A DNA stretch of 32,934 nucleotides from Saccharicrinis sp. UBA6048 (GTDB lineage: Bacteria; Bacteroidota; Bacteroidia; Bacteroidales; Marinilabiliaceae), in NCBI GenBank assembly GCA_002429115.1, contig DIYS01000059.1, positions 1 to 32,934 on the forward strand. Reading direction: 5' to 3'. This document shows positions 25,280 through 32,934 of the stretch, piece after piece; positions within the stretch are counted from its first letter, which is position 1; every line of letters begins with the position of its first letter. The notes under the pieces are model-generated. The model made no database searches. It saw only the letters and a list, made by a program, of their open reading frames with translations, and was not told where the DNA came from. A program made the translations under genes and the position numbers.

Positions 25280-27055
25280 ATGAAAATAGCATATTTCTTT
25301 ATACTGATAACATTAACAGTCTTTTGTTCTTCTTGTTATAATCAACGACCAAATATTGAATGTGGCACTTTTGAAGAGGCTGCTGATCCTGCTCAATTGA
25401 ATGAAGAAGAGTGGAACGCAACTGGCAGGGGCTTGCATGCATCGTTTGGTTCAAAAGATATTAAGTATGCTAAGAGTGAGGTGCCTATGCAGGCCGTTAC
25501 CAAAGATATGAATGCAACTGTATGGCAAGGTGAATGCGTTTCATTTCAGGCTGTATTATGGAGTGCCTATGAGGTAAATCAGGTTGAGTGTGTTTGGAGT
25601 GATTTGGTGTCAGAGAATAATGATACAATACCGGCTTCAGTAATTAATACCGGTTTTGTAAGATATGCTTTAAGTGATGTCGGGTTTATTAGTAATGAAG
25701 CTGATGAAATTAGTTGGCGCGATTCATGTTTAATGCCTGATATGCTGGATTATCTGCCATGCAAAAACATGCAGGCCAAAACGGTTAGTCCACTTTGGGT
25801 AACTGTTGAAGTGCCGCACGGAGCTAAACCAGGAGCATATAAAACAAGATTAAAAATTTATTCGAAAAAGAATCCGCCGCAAGAATTACGTTTGACCTTA
25901 AAGATATTAAACCGACAGCTTCCTTCACCGGAGAAATGGCATTTTGAAACCAATTTCAGGATTAATCCGAAAGTGATTGCTGTTAATAATCATGTTGAGT
26001 TGTGGTCGGATAAACATTACTATTTGATGCAACCGTTTTTCAAACATTTGAAAAGGGCAGGACAGAAAAAAGTATCCATTGATTTGTTCAACTATAGTCA
26101 AAATGGTAAGGCACTAAATGCACCACTCATAAAGTGGTGCAGAACAAAGAAAGGTGTTATTAAAGGTAACTATGAGCACTTTGATAAATGGATTGCCGAG
26201 CATGCAAAAATGAAAATGAATCGTCAAATTGATGTTTACACCTTTTATCCGGAGCTTAAAAATAGTATTGATATCTTCGAAGAAAAAACTGGAGAAACAG
26301 TTACGCATGATTTGACAGTCAATGATTCTAAGTTGATTGAGGCGTGTTTAAAAGATGTTGTCAACTACCTCGATAATAAAGGTGTTTTGTCGAAATCGGT
26401 CATTGCCATTGGCAAAGGTAACCCTGATGAGATTGCATATTTAAAGTCAATAATTCAAAAGGTTGATGCTGATTTGAAATTAGAATTGGTGGCCAGCGAA
26501 TGGGCTGAAGGGATGATGAAAGATATTTATGCTGTCAATGTTGCATCGCAGTACACGAATTTAAAAGAATGGTTTAAAATACGTCATCAGGAAGGGCAGG
26601 AGACGTCCTATTTTTTAGCGCCTGATACGGATGTTCCCAACGTACATATTTACTCGAAACCAGCAGAAGCCACCTTCTTTGGCTGGTATATGGCAGCCCA
26701 GGGAATTGATGGATTACACTGTGATCAATTTAATAACTGGCCTTCAGAGCAAGTGTATATTGATGCCAGGGAGCAGCATACTTCTTCCGGATCGTCGTTC
26801 TTAATTTATCCATCAGGGAGAAGTTCAATTCGTTACGAAAGGCTTTTAGAGGGCATTCAGGACTATGAGAAGTTGTTTATTCTGCGCAATGAGTTATCAA
26901 CCAAGGAGAATGAGGAGGCTACGGCGTTTATAAATCAGATTGATGAGGTCTTGAGTGATTTTGTAATTGATCGTCTACCTCGCGAAAAAGCCGAAACAAT
27001 GGTGGCTAATGGACAGCAATTGCTGGAAGAAATTGCATTAAAATTTGAGAATTAG
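25280..27055 (+). CDS. GH123-like (DUF4091) glycosidase-family lipoprotein
   Basis: Surface or periplasmic lipoprotein of 591 residues. The frame opens at 25217, but the ATG at 25280 starts a clean signal sequence ending FCSSC with lipid-site C19, so I use it. An N-terminal beta-sandwich region (about 60-210) precedes a barrel-like part with the C-terminal signature FFGWYMAAQGIDGL (466-479) and YPSGRSSIRYERLLEGIQDY (510-529), typical of the DUF4091/GH123 catalytic family, whose characterised members are beta-N-acetylgalactosaminidases. A D383-E384 pair in NPDEIAYL could be the catalytic Asp-Glu of GH123; this is inference. It begins 40 bases after menE without a terminator between, so read-through is likely, though no functional link is evident. 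Substrate unknown. Confidence 0.8.
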   Translation: MKIAYFFILITLTVFCSSCYNQRPNIECGTFEEAADPAQLNEEEWNATGRGLHASFGSKDIKYAKSEVPMQAVTKDMNATVWQGECVSFQAVLWSAYEVNQVECVWSDLVSENNDTIPASVINTGFVRYALSDVGFISNEADEISWRDSCLMPDMLDYLPCKNMQAKTVSPLWVTVEVPHGAKPGAYKTRLKIYSKKNPPQELRLTLKILNRQLPSPEKWHFETNFRINPKVIAVNNHVELWSDKHYYLMQPFFKHLKRAGQKKVSIDLFNYSQNGKALNAPLIKWCRTKKGVIKGNYEHFDKWIAEHAKMKMNRQIDVYTFYPELKNSIDIFEEKTGETVTHDLTVNDSKLIEACLKDVVNYLDNKGVLSKSVIAIGKGNPDEIAYLKSIIQKVDADLKLELVASEWAEGMMKDIYAVNVASQYTNLKEWFKIRHQEGQETSYFLAPDTDVPNVHIYSKPAEATFFGWYMAAQGIDGLHCDQFNNWPSEQVYIDAREQHTSSGSSFLIYPSGRSSIRYERLLEGIQDYEKLFILRNELSTKENEEATAFINQIDEVLSDFVIDRLPREKAETMVANGQQLLEEIALKFEN

Positions 27056-27184
27056 AACCTCAAAAGCCATAACTCTGCAAAATATCATATCTCAATTAAT
27101 CTGACTTTTATTTATTTGTACTTTAAAAAGTTAATACAAAGCATTTAAGCTGGTAAGGCTTAGTTGCGCAATAAATTAATAAAC

Positions 27185-28369
27185 ATGAAACTATTTTCAA
27201 CGCTTATTTTAAGTTTGATTGCTGTTGTAATGATAGCACAAGACAAAGAAGACGGGTATAAATTTGAAACCATTTATGATTTAGAAGCTACTAGCGTAAA
27301 AGATCAGCACAGATCAGGAACATGCTGGAGTTTTTCCGGATTAGGATTTTTTGAATCAGAAATGGTTCGTATTGGAAAAAATCCTGCTGACTTATCAGAA
27401 ATGTTTGTGGTACGTCACTGTTATTCTGATAAAGCTGAAAAATATGTTCGTTTACATGGATCATTAAATTTTGGACCAGGTGGAGCATTTCAGGATGTGG
27501 TATATGTAATGAAGAATTACGGAATGGTTCCTGAAGAAGTATATGCCGGACTTGGATATGGCGAATCAGGTCATACACATGGTGAAATGGATGCTGTGTT
27601 GAAAAACTATGTTGATGCAGTAATTCAAAATAAAAATAAGAAGCTGTCATCAGCCTGGAAAAAAGGTTTTGATGGTGTTTTAGATGCTTATTTAGGAGAC
27701 GAACCTAAAGAGTTTGAATATGAGGGTAAAACTTACACTCCAGAATCATACATGGAAGAAAAAGTAGGATTGGATATGGAAGATTATATCCAGGTAAGTT
27801 CATACTTACACCACCCAACATATGAGCAATTTGTAATTGAGGTACCTGACAACTGGTTATGGGGTAAAGTTTACAATGTTACTCTGGATGATTTAATGAT
27901 GATTTTTGAGCATTCTTTAGAGAACGGATATACTATTGGCTGGGCTGCTGATATCAGCGAAAAAGGTTTCTCACATACGAATGGAGTGGCTATTGTGCCT
28001 GAAACAGATGCAAAAGAGATGTCAGGTTCAGAGCGTGCCAAATGGGAGAGTGCATCGCGCGCAGATCGCAATAAAATGTTGTACAGCTTTGACAAGCCAG
28101 TAAAGGAAAAAGAAATCACAGCAGAAATGCGTCAGGAAGCGTTCGATAACTATCAGACAACTGATGATCACGGAATGCAAATTACAGGTCTTGTAAAAGA
28201 TCAGAATGGTACCAAGTATTTTAAGGTGAAAAACTCTTGGAATACTAACAACAAGTACGATGGCTATTTTTATGCTTCAGAAACATTTGTTAAGTATAAG
28301 ACAATGTCAATCATGATCAATAAAAATGCATTGACCAAGGAGTTGAAAAAGAAACTGGGAATTAAGTAA
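27185..28369 (+). CDS. C1-family aminopeptidase (bleomycin hydrolase/aminopeptidase C-like), exported
   Basis: Papain-fold cysteine peptidase of 394 residues. The triad is visible: C47 in RSGTCWSFSGLGF, H329 in DDHGMQITG and N350 in KVKNSWN, with the oxyanion Gln at Q41. Long insertions between Cys and His are typical of the bleomycin-hydrolase group. A signal peptide (about 1-19, ending in AQ) suggests export, whereas the classical enzymes are cytoplasmic. The frame extends to a TTG at 27164, but the ATG at 27185 begins the signal peptide directly. A strong terminator follows the stop codon. The C-terminal LKKKLGIK tail may affect exo- versus endopeptidase action, as in relatives. Confidence 0.9.
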   Translation: MKLFSTLILSLIAVVMIAQDKEDGYKFETIYDLEATSVKDQHRSGTCWSFSGLGFFESEMVRIGKNPADLSEMFVVRHCYSDKAEKYVRLHGSLNFGPGGAFQDVVYVMKNYGMVPEEVYAGLGYGESGHTHGEMDAVLKNYVDAVIQNKNKKLSSAWKKGFDGVLDAYLGDEPKEFEYEGKTYTPESYMEEKVGLDMEDYIQVSSYLHHPTYEQFVIEVPDNWLWGKVYNVTLDDLMMIFEHSLENGYTIGWAADISEKGFSHTNGVAIVPETDAKEMSGSERAKWESASRADRNKMLYSFDKPVKEKEITAEMRQEAFDNYQTTDDHGMQITGLVKDQNGTKYFKVKNSWNTNNKYDGYFYASETFVKYKTMSIMINKNALTKELKKKLGIK

Positions 28370-28390
28370 TATAATATTCCTATTCGGTAT

Positions 28391-28420
28391 AAAGGATGGC
28401 ATTGTGTCATCCTTTTTTTT
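28391..28420 (+). terminator. Intrinsic terminator of the C1 peptidase gene
   Basis: Stem AAAGGATG (28391-28398) with CATCCTTT (28408-28415), loop GCATTGTGT, then eight T in total. Confidence 0.9.
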
Positions 28421-28652
28421 GTGATTGCTCTTTGGTAACGCTATCGACTATGCGACATTATAAGTCAATAATTCTCAATTACTTTGGAAAAATGCAAGAT
28501 TTATAATGAGAACGTAAAGTTTTGTGACTTTTTTTTTGAATTAATTTAAAAAAGCTACATATTTGTGAATGTTAAAATGTGTAAACAAAACGTCAAGGGA
28601 AAACACATTTTTGTATTAGAATTACAAAGTCGCGTTAAAAAACTTTAAAAAA

Positions 28653-28683
28653 TTGACAATCGTCTGATTATTAAAGAACTTTG
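28653..28683 (+). promoter_or_regulatory. Candidate promoter of a small RNA
   Basis: TTGACA (28653-28658) and, 20 bases after its TTG, GAACTTTG (28676-28683), seven of eight on the fixed and free positions of TAnnTTTG (first T is G). Transcription would start near 28690. Confidence 0.4.
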
Positions 28684-28689
28684 AATACG

Positions 28690-28788
28690 CGAATTGAGTA
28701 TAAAGATTTATGAAGCTTTCTTCATAAGTTAGGGTTAAGGTTAGGTTGAAGAAGGAATGTTTGAAAAGTCAAGCATTCCTCTTTTTTT
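28690..28788 (+). ncRNA. Candidate small RNA of about 100 bases
   Basis: Between a promoter-like pair and a strong terminator. The 5' part forms a perfect 8-base-pair hairpin, TTATGAAG (28708-28715) with CTTCATAA (28720-28727) and a CTTT loop; a G/T-rich single strand with repeated GGTTAGG-like words follows; the 3' end is a 12-pair terminator stem. No known RNA family is recognised. The left boundary is an estimate from the promoter. It could be a regulator or a short transcript without function. Confidence 0.45.
28753..28788 (+). terminator. Strong intrinsic terminator in the gene-free interval
   Basis: Stem AGGAATGTTTGA (28753-28764) with TCAAGCATTCCT (28769-28780), loop AAAG, one T-G wobble, followed by CTTTTTTT. 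No annotated gene precedes it, which supports a non-coding transcript. Confidence 0.85.
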
Positions 28789-28846
28789 GTGCCTATATGA
28801 ACCATTTATAAACTTAAAGTGTTGTATAGTTAGTTAAGATTTTTCA

Positions 28847-28854
28847 TAGATTTG
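28847..28854 (+). promoter_or_regulatory. TAGATTTG box ahead of the third hairpin
   Basis: Full TAnnTTTG match; the nearest TTG (28822-28824) is 22 bases upstream, a little long. A transcript from about 28861 would be only about 50 bases before the next terminator. Confidence 0.35.
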
Positions 28855-28880
28855 GATTTTGAGTTAAGGTTTGTTAGGGA

Positions 28881-28913
28881 AGGGATAGGCATTGTGTCTG
28901 TCCCTTTTTTTTT
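28881..28913 (+). terminator. Third plus-strand intrinsic terminator
   Basis: Stem AGGGATAG (28881-28888) with CTGTCCCT (28898-28905), one T-G wobble, loop GCATTGTGT identical to that of the peptidase terminator, then a run of nine T. Confidence 0.85.
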
Positions 28914-28960
28914 GATGCTACAATTTTCGAATAATATCGTATTTTAGTCGAAAGAAGAAT

Positions 28961-28990
28961 CAAATAAAAGCGCTGATTAATACAGCGCTT
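28961..28990 (-). terminator. Intrinsic terminator of pheT
   Basis: Stem AAGCGCTG (28968-28975) with CAGCGCTT (28983-28990), loop of seven; on the minus strand it runs into TTTATTTG. Lies 8 bases past the pheT stop codon. Confidence 0.8.
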
Positions 28991-28998
28991 TCTTGATT

Positions 28999-31452
28999 TT
29001 ATTTTCGTATTTGAGCTCCAATTTCTCTTTCGTAGTTGCTCATCAACTTTTTCATTATTTTATCAATTTGCTTGTCATTAAGTGTCTTGGTTTCATCCTG
29101 CAAGATGAAGCTTACGGCATATGATTTTTTGTTAGCTCCAAGTTTTTCACCCTCAAATACATCAAACAATGATACGCGTTTAAGGAGTTTCTTCTCTGAT
29201 TTTTCAGCTATTTGCTGTACTTGAGCAAATGAAATTTCCTTATCAAGCAACAGTGCTAAATCGCGCTTCACTTCAGGGAACTTAGAAATTTCAGAATACG
29301 TAACGCCTTTTTTACTACTCTTTTTAAGTATTGCATCCCATTTGATTTCTGCAAAATAAACAGCTGATTCAATATCAAATGCTTTTAAGAGCTTAGTATT
29401 GACGGTTCCAAAGTTGATGATGTTTTTATCACCTTGCAATAATGCAATTCCTTCACCAAACAGATCTGATTGTGTAGCTTCTTCGGTAAAGTCATTAAAC
29501 GATAAGCCTAAGCGAATCAGAATATTCTCTACCTGATTCTTAAGGTCAAAAAAGCTGATTGCCTGCTCTGGAGTGTTCCAGTTGGCAGTAGCTTTGTTTC
29601 CACATAAGAATAACGCCAATGTTTGCTGCTCTGTATAGTTGTTCAGATCACTCTTGTCGCCACCTGCATTGTAGTGGTATGTGTTACCAAATTCAAATAG
29701 TTTCAGATCACTGTTGCGACGATTAACATTGTGCTGAATCGACTCCAATCCACCAAACAAAAGTGTTTGTCGCATACCATTTAAATCCTGGCTTAATGGA
29801 TTTGCCAGCTCAACCACATTAGGTCTAGGATATGCTTCAATAGTTTCGTAGTAGGCTGCCTTTGTTAATGAGTTGCACATTATCTCGTTATACCCTTGCG
29901 AAGTTAACTGGTTAGCGATAATGTTTTTCGTTTTATGATCGTCAGGCTTCTGAGAATAGACTATTGTGCTATTCACAGTCTCCGGCATCTCAATGTTATT
30001 ATATCCGTATACGCGAAGAATTTCTTCAATAACATCGGCCTCACGCTGCACATCTACTCTGTATGGAGGAATGGATAGTTCTAAATCGTCCTCAGTCTCA
30101 CTTGTAATTTCAATATCAAGCGCAACTAAGATGTTTTTAATAGTCTCTTTTGATAGCTCTTTGCCAATTAAGCGCGTGATGTTTTTATAAGTAACGTCAA
30201 CCTCAAAATTAGCAATTGGCTCAGGGTAGATGTCAACAATTTCACTTGATATGGTTCCGCCAGCCACTTCCTTAATTAATAAGGCAGCTCGTTTTAAGGC
30301 GTAAACAGTCATGTTAGGATCAACACCACGTTCAAAACGGAAGCTGGCATCAGTACTTAAAGTATGTCGCTTGGCTGTTTTACGCACCCATACCGGGTTG
30401 AAATAAGCACTTTCCAGGAATATTTTGGTGGTCGTATCGCTTACGCCACTTTTAATGCCTCCAAACACACCAGCGATGCACATGCCATTCTCTTTGTTGC
30501 AGATCATCAGATCTTTGTCAGATAGTTCACGATCTACCTCATCAAGAGTTTTGAAAAGAGTACCGTCGGCTAAGGTTTTAACAATTACTTCATCACCTTT
30601 TACCTCATCACCATCAAAAGCATGCAAAGGCTGGCCGAGTTCATGAAGCACAAAGTTGGTAACGTCAACCACATTATTGATTGGACTAAGGCCAATAGAC
30701 TTCAATCTGTTTTGCAACCATTCTGGCGATTCTTTGATCGTTACATCACTGATCGTTACACCTGCATATCGAGGGCAAGCTTCTGTGTTTTCTACAGTAA
30801 CTTTTACCGGATAATTCGTGTTATCAACTTCAAAAGCCTCAACTGAAGGTAATTTTAATTCAACATCGTCTTGATGCTGCTTAAGGTAAGCTGCTAAATC
30901 GCGTGCAACACCATAATGCGAAGAGCCATCAACACGGTTAGGTGTCAGGTCAATTTCAATAGAAATATCGTTCTCGACATTGAAATAGTCTTTGGCTAAA
31001 GTACCAACAGCTACATCACCCGGAAGTACCAGGATACCATCGTGGCCATTACCAAGTCCGATTTCATCTTCAGCGCAACACATACCCATTGATTGCTCAC
31101 CTCTGATTTTAGACTTCTTGATGGTAAAGCTTTCGTCACCACTGTATAAAGTTGTACCTACAGTCGCAACAACCACCTTTTGCCCGGCAGCGATATTAGG
31201 TGCTCCACAAACAATTGGTAAAGGCTCATCAGCTCCTATGTTAATTGTAGTCACGCTTAATTTGTCTGCATTAGGGTGTTTTTCACAGGTAAGGACTTCA
31301 CCAATAACAAGGCCTTCCAATCCTCCTTTTATTGACTGAACTTCCTCGATGCCTCCAACTTCTAAACCAAGATCAGTAAGGATTTCTGAAATTTTCTCAG
31401 GAGCCAAATCTGTATTCAGGTAGTTTTTCAGCCAATTGTATGAAATATTCAT
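28999..31452 (-). CDS. pheT: Phenylalanyl-tRNA synthetase beta subunit
   Basis: Beta chain of the (alpha-beta)2 PheRS that charges tRNA-Phe, 817 residues, full bacterial length. Domains in order: N-terminal coiled part and EMAP/tRNA-binding domain (about 1-150, with KHPNADKLSV), B3/B4 editing region (about 210-390), B5 domain with FRFERGVDPNMT before it, the catalytic-like core (about 480-700) and a C-terminal ferredoxin-fold anticodon-binding domain (about 720-817, starting SKFPEVKRDLALLL). pheS is not adjacent in the window, which is common in this phylum. A TACTTTTG box and a perfect inverted repeat lie upstream. Confidence 0.98.
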   Translation of the reverse strand: MNISYNWLKNYLNTDLAPEKISEILTDLGLEVGGIEEVQSIKGGLEGLVIGEVLTCEKHPNADKLSVTTINIGADEPLPIVCGAPNIAAGQKVVVATVGTTLYSGDESFTIKKSKIRGEQSMGMCCAEDEIGLGNGHDGILVLPGDVAVGTLAKDYFNVENDISIEIDLTPNRVDGSSHYGVARDLAAYLKQHQDDVELKLPSVEAFEVDNTNYPVKVTVENTEACPRYAGVTISDVTIKESPEWLQNRLKSIGLSPINNVVDVTNFVLHELGQPLHAFDGDEVKGDEVIVKTLADGTLFKTLDEVDRELSDKDLMICNKENGMCIAGVFGGIKSGVSDTTTKIFLESAYFNPVWVRKTAKRHTLSTDASFRFERGVDPNMTVYALKRAALLIKEVAGGTISSEIVDIYPEPIANFEVDVTYKNITRLIGKELSKETIKNILVALDIEITSETEDDLELSIPPYRVDVQREADVIEEILRVYGYNNIEMPETVNSTIVYSQKPDDHKTKNIIANQLTSQGYNEIMCNSLTKAAYYETIEAYPRPNVVELANPLSQDLNGMRQTLLFGGLESIQHNVNRRNSDLKLFEFGNTYHYNAGGDKSDLNNYTEQQTLALFLCGNKATANWNTPEQAISFFDLKNQVENILIRLGLSFNDFTEEATQSDLFGEGIALLQGDKNIINFGTVNTKLLKAFDIESAVYFAEIKWDAILKKSSKKGVTYSEISKFPEVKRDLALLLDKEISFAQVQQIAEKSEKKLLKRVSLFDVFEGEKLGANKKSYAVSFILQDETKTLNDKQIDKIMKKLMSNYEREIGAQIRK

Positions 31453-31487
31453 TCGTCTAAAATCATTAATTATTGAACATCAAAATG

Positions 31488-31506
31488 ATACATAGTTACT
31501 ATGTAT
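31488..31506. promoter_or_regulatory. Perfect inverted repeat in the pheT leader
   Basis: ATACATAG (31488-31495) and CTATGTAT (31499-31506) around TTA, 35 bases upstream of the pheT start and downstream of its candidate promoter box. It may be an operator or a leader hairpin; there is no T-tract typical of attenuation. Confidence 0.35.
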
Positions 31507-31528
31507 GCATCTTTAAAAAAAGAGCAAA

Positions 31529-31536
31529 CAAAAGTA
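31529..31536 (-). promoter_or_regulatory. Candidate -7 box of pheT
   Basis: Reads TACTTTTG on the minus strand, a full TAnnTTTG match, 76 bases before the start codon. No good TTG at standard distance. Confidence 0.4.
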
Positions 31537-31598
31537 AGTATTTTGAGTGCTGTAAACTAATTATTTGCCTCTGATTTTATACAAAATGAGGGGCTCAA

Positions 31599-32897
31599 TT
31601 ACCAGTTTTCAACAATGAGTTTAAAATTGTCGAATATTTGCGGTTCAACGAAAATATACTCTAAAGTACTTTTACTGATGAAGCAATTGTCACCTTTAAT
31701 TACAACTAGTATATTCTGACCATTCTCATACATGTATACAAAATCAATCTCTTTGCCAAGGAAGAACTTATAGTTACGTGTAATGTGACGTTTTATTTTC
31801 TGTATAGTGTGGTTGCCCTTTGGAGGTATGCCAAATGAAGTATCTAAGGTGAGGCCAGGTTCCGGCTTTCTTTTTTTGTGATAATAATAGATGTCCGTAG
31901 CCAAAATGTCTGTGTCGTAGGGCGCAATCATGTTAAAGTACTTATTCGGACCACTGTTCTTGTCAATAAATTCATCGATTTGATGGCTCAGATAATAATT
32001 GGAACAGAACATACTGGCGGAATCGACGTGTGCTGACGACTCCTCAAATAAACGTTCTTCTAAATACAGGCAAGCTTTCATATAATGTGCAAATGCATTA
32101 CGTGGATCAGCCGTAAGAACAGTTTCTATGTCGAGTTTAAGCTGATTGAAGTTCTTCTGATGAAAATGCATGAATGCTCTTTCATTTTTGTAATAGAGAT
32201 TTTCAGGAGCCAGTTGAATAGCTTTATTAATGTGATCCATGGCCAGGCTCAGATCGTCAGTTTGTTGCAATGCCAGACAAGCCTGAGCATGCAGAAATGC
32301 ATTGTCAGGTTCAAGAGCTATAGCTTTATTAAGAAGCTCAATGATTTTGTCAAAATTACCGGTTGGGGGGATAGTATGTGTTTGCATATAAGTATCCAAT
32401 GCATCAGGGCTGGAAATCGTCGCTTCTTCTTCCTGAATTTTAAAACTTAATTGAAGTGAAGAAATAATAGGGTGGCATTTGATGTTGTTTATTGTCTTAT
32501 ATCCAATAGTTGAGTAAAAAACAACAATCACAAGCATGGCTATTTGTGTCAGCTTATAAATGTCGGAGATGATTTCCAGATTTTGCTTTATATTTCTCTG
32601 CATAATGCGAATGCCCCAAAGTGCAGCAAAAAGAAGAGTCATGTATGCAAAGGCTATTATTGGAGTTAATAAATCAATTTCAACAATAATTAGCAGCCCG
32701 ATACTAAAAATCAGGAGACCAATAGAAAGGAAAAGTTGTTTTCTGTCAATGAATAAGTGAATTGATTTAAGAGTGATAAAGGTGGCCAAACAGACCTTCA
32801 AATAGATATCACTGATGAAATAATGGGTATTTAAGCCTGATACGAGAATGGTAACAAGACATAGAATCAGGTTAGAAATAATTTTTGTAATTTTCAT
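31599..32897 (-). CDS. Membrane protein with TPR repeats, function unknown
   Basis: A 432-residue protein I do not recognise as a named family. The N-terminal third is hydrophobic with about five helices (roughly 8-26, 33-50, 55-72, 77-97 and 117-134). Three TPR units follow at about 180-300 (for example DKIIELLNKAIALEPDNAFLHAQAC and DHINKAIQLAPENLYYKNER, given here in part). The last 130 residues are a mixed alpha/beta region without a motif I know. TPRs suggest a protein-protein scaffold at the inner membrane. It precedes pheT by 146 bases in the same direction; pheT seems to have its own promoter, so there is no sign of a shared job. Confidence 0.75.
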   Translation of the reverse strand: MKITKIISNLILCLVTILVSGLNTHYFISDIYLKVCLATFITLKSIHLFIDRKQLFLSIGLLIFSIGLLIIVEIDLLTPIIAFAYMTLLFAALWGIRIMQRNIKQNLEIISDIYKLTQIAMLVIVVFYSTIGYKTINNIKCHPIISSLQLSFKIQEEEATISSPDALDTYMQTHTIPPTGNFDKIIELLNKAIALEPDNAFLHAQACLALQQTDDLSLAMDHINKAIQLAPENLYYKNERAFMHFHQKNFNQLKLDIETVLTADPRNAFAHYMKACLYLEERLFEESSAHVDSASMFCSNYYLSHQIDEFIDKNSGPNKYFNMIAPYDTDILATDIYYYHKKRKPEPGLTLDTSFGIPPKGNHTIQKIKRHITRNYKFFLGKEIDFVYMYENGQNILVVIKGDNCFISKSTLEYIFVEPQIFDNFKLIVENW

Positions 32898-32934
32898 TGG
32901 TTTGGTATATTGATTTGACCATCTCCCGTTTTTA

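Larger units (their letters stand above)
28370..28998. other. Gene-free interval with three T-tract hairpins and candidate small RNAs
   Basis: Between convergent genes. Contains the peptidase terminator (28391-28420), a promoter-hairpin-terminator set (28653-28788), a second promoter-like box with terminator (28847-28913), and the pheT terminator on the other strand (28961-28990). No frame is convincing as protein. Confidence 0.7.

Noticed and set aside
28710..28727. Five-codon frame ATG AAG CTT TCT TCA TAA inside the candidate small RNA
   Set aside because: It coincides exactly with the perfect hairpin, has no ribosome site, and is too short to judge; not annotated as a gene.
28757..28837. 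26-codon frame starting in the second hairpin
   Set aside because: It reads through the terminator stem and T-run and its peptide has no recognisable property.

Overview
The window reads as chromosomal DNA of a respiring member of the Bacteroidota. Support comes from promoters of the TAnnTTTG type upstream of several genes, weak Shine-Dalgarno signals, an OmpA protein with TPR, propeller and carboxypeptidase-regulatory-like domains, a GH3/serine-hydrolase fusion protein, and menaquinone genes beside a caa3-type oxidase. A marine or sediment Marinilabiliales-like bacterium is my guess only; there is no rRNA, tRNA, phage, insertion sequence or CRISPR array in view.

Layout. (1) 291-5472, minus strand: a terminal-oxidase operon in transcription order SCO, coxA, coxC, subunit IV, coxB with fused cytochrome c, and heme O synthase; four junctions overlap or nearly touch. 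(2) 5473-9104: small conserved genes (DUF493 protein, sfsA, a YkgJ-type cysteine protein, a ferredoxin-nitroreductase) separated by repeat-rich intergenic DNA. This holds two copies of an approximately 167-base element with a conserved two-hairpin fold, and three copies of a 33-base palindrome, two of them inside a 168-base tandem duplication. (3) 9105-14662: a PorE-like OmpA lineage protein, an orphan receiver protein and a GH3-like/beta-lactamase-fold protein whose GH3 part looks eroded. (4) 14831-21693, minus strand: flavodiiron protein, SPOR lipoprotein with a TetR-like regulator, mltG and murB (peptidoglycan), and a chemoreceptor with two chemoreceptor zinc-binding motifs between its membrane segments. 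(5) 22197-28369, plus strand: menA-menC-menE, then a GH123-like lipoprotein and a C1-family aminopeptidase. (6) 28370-28998: a gene-free stretch with three T-tract hairpins in a row and probably one or two small RNAs. (7) 28999-32897, minus strand: pheT and a membrane-anchored TPR protein.

How it fits together. menA, menC and menE make part of the quinone pool; electrons from that pool can reach oxygen through the caa3 oxidase, which SCO (copper) and heme O synthase help assemble. The flavodiiron protein would remove O2 or NO in the cytoplasm. murB, mltG, the SPOR lipoprotein and the OmpA protein all act on or bind the cell wall.

Most of the coding content is ordinary. The least explained parts are the repeat elements around the DUF493 gene, the candidate small RNAs before pheT, and the tandem zinc-binding chemoreceptor. 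I did not find a complete new gene system.
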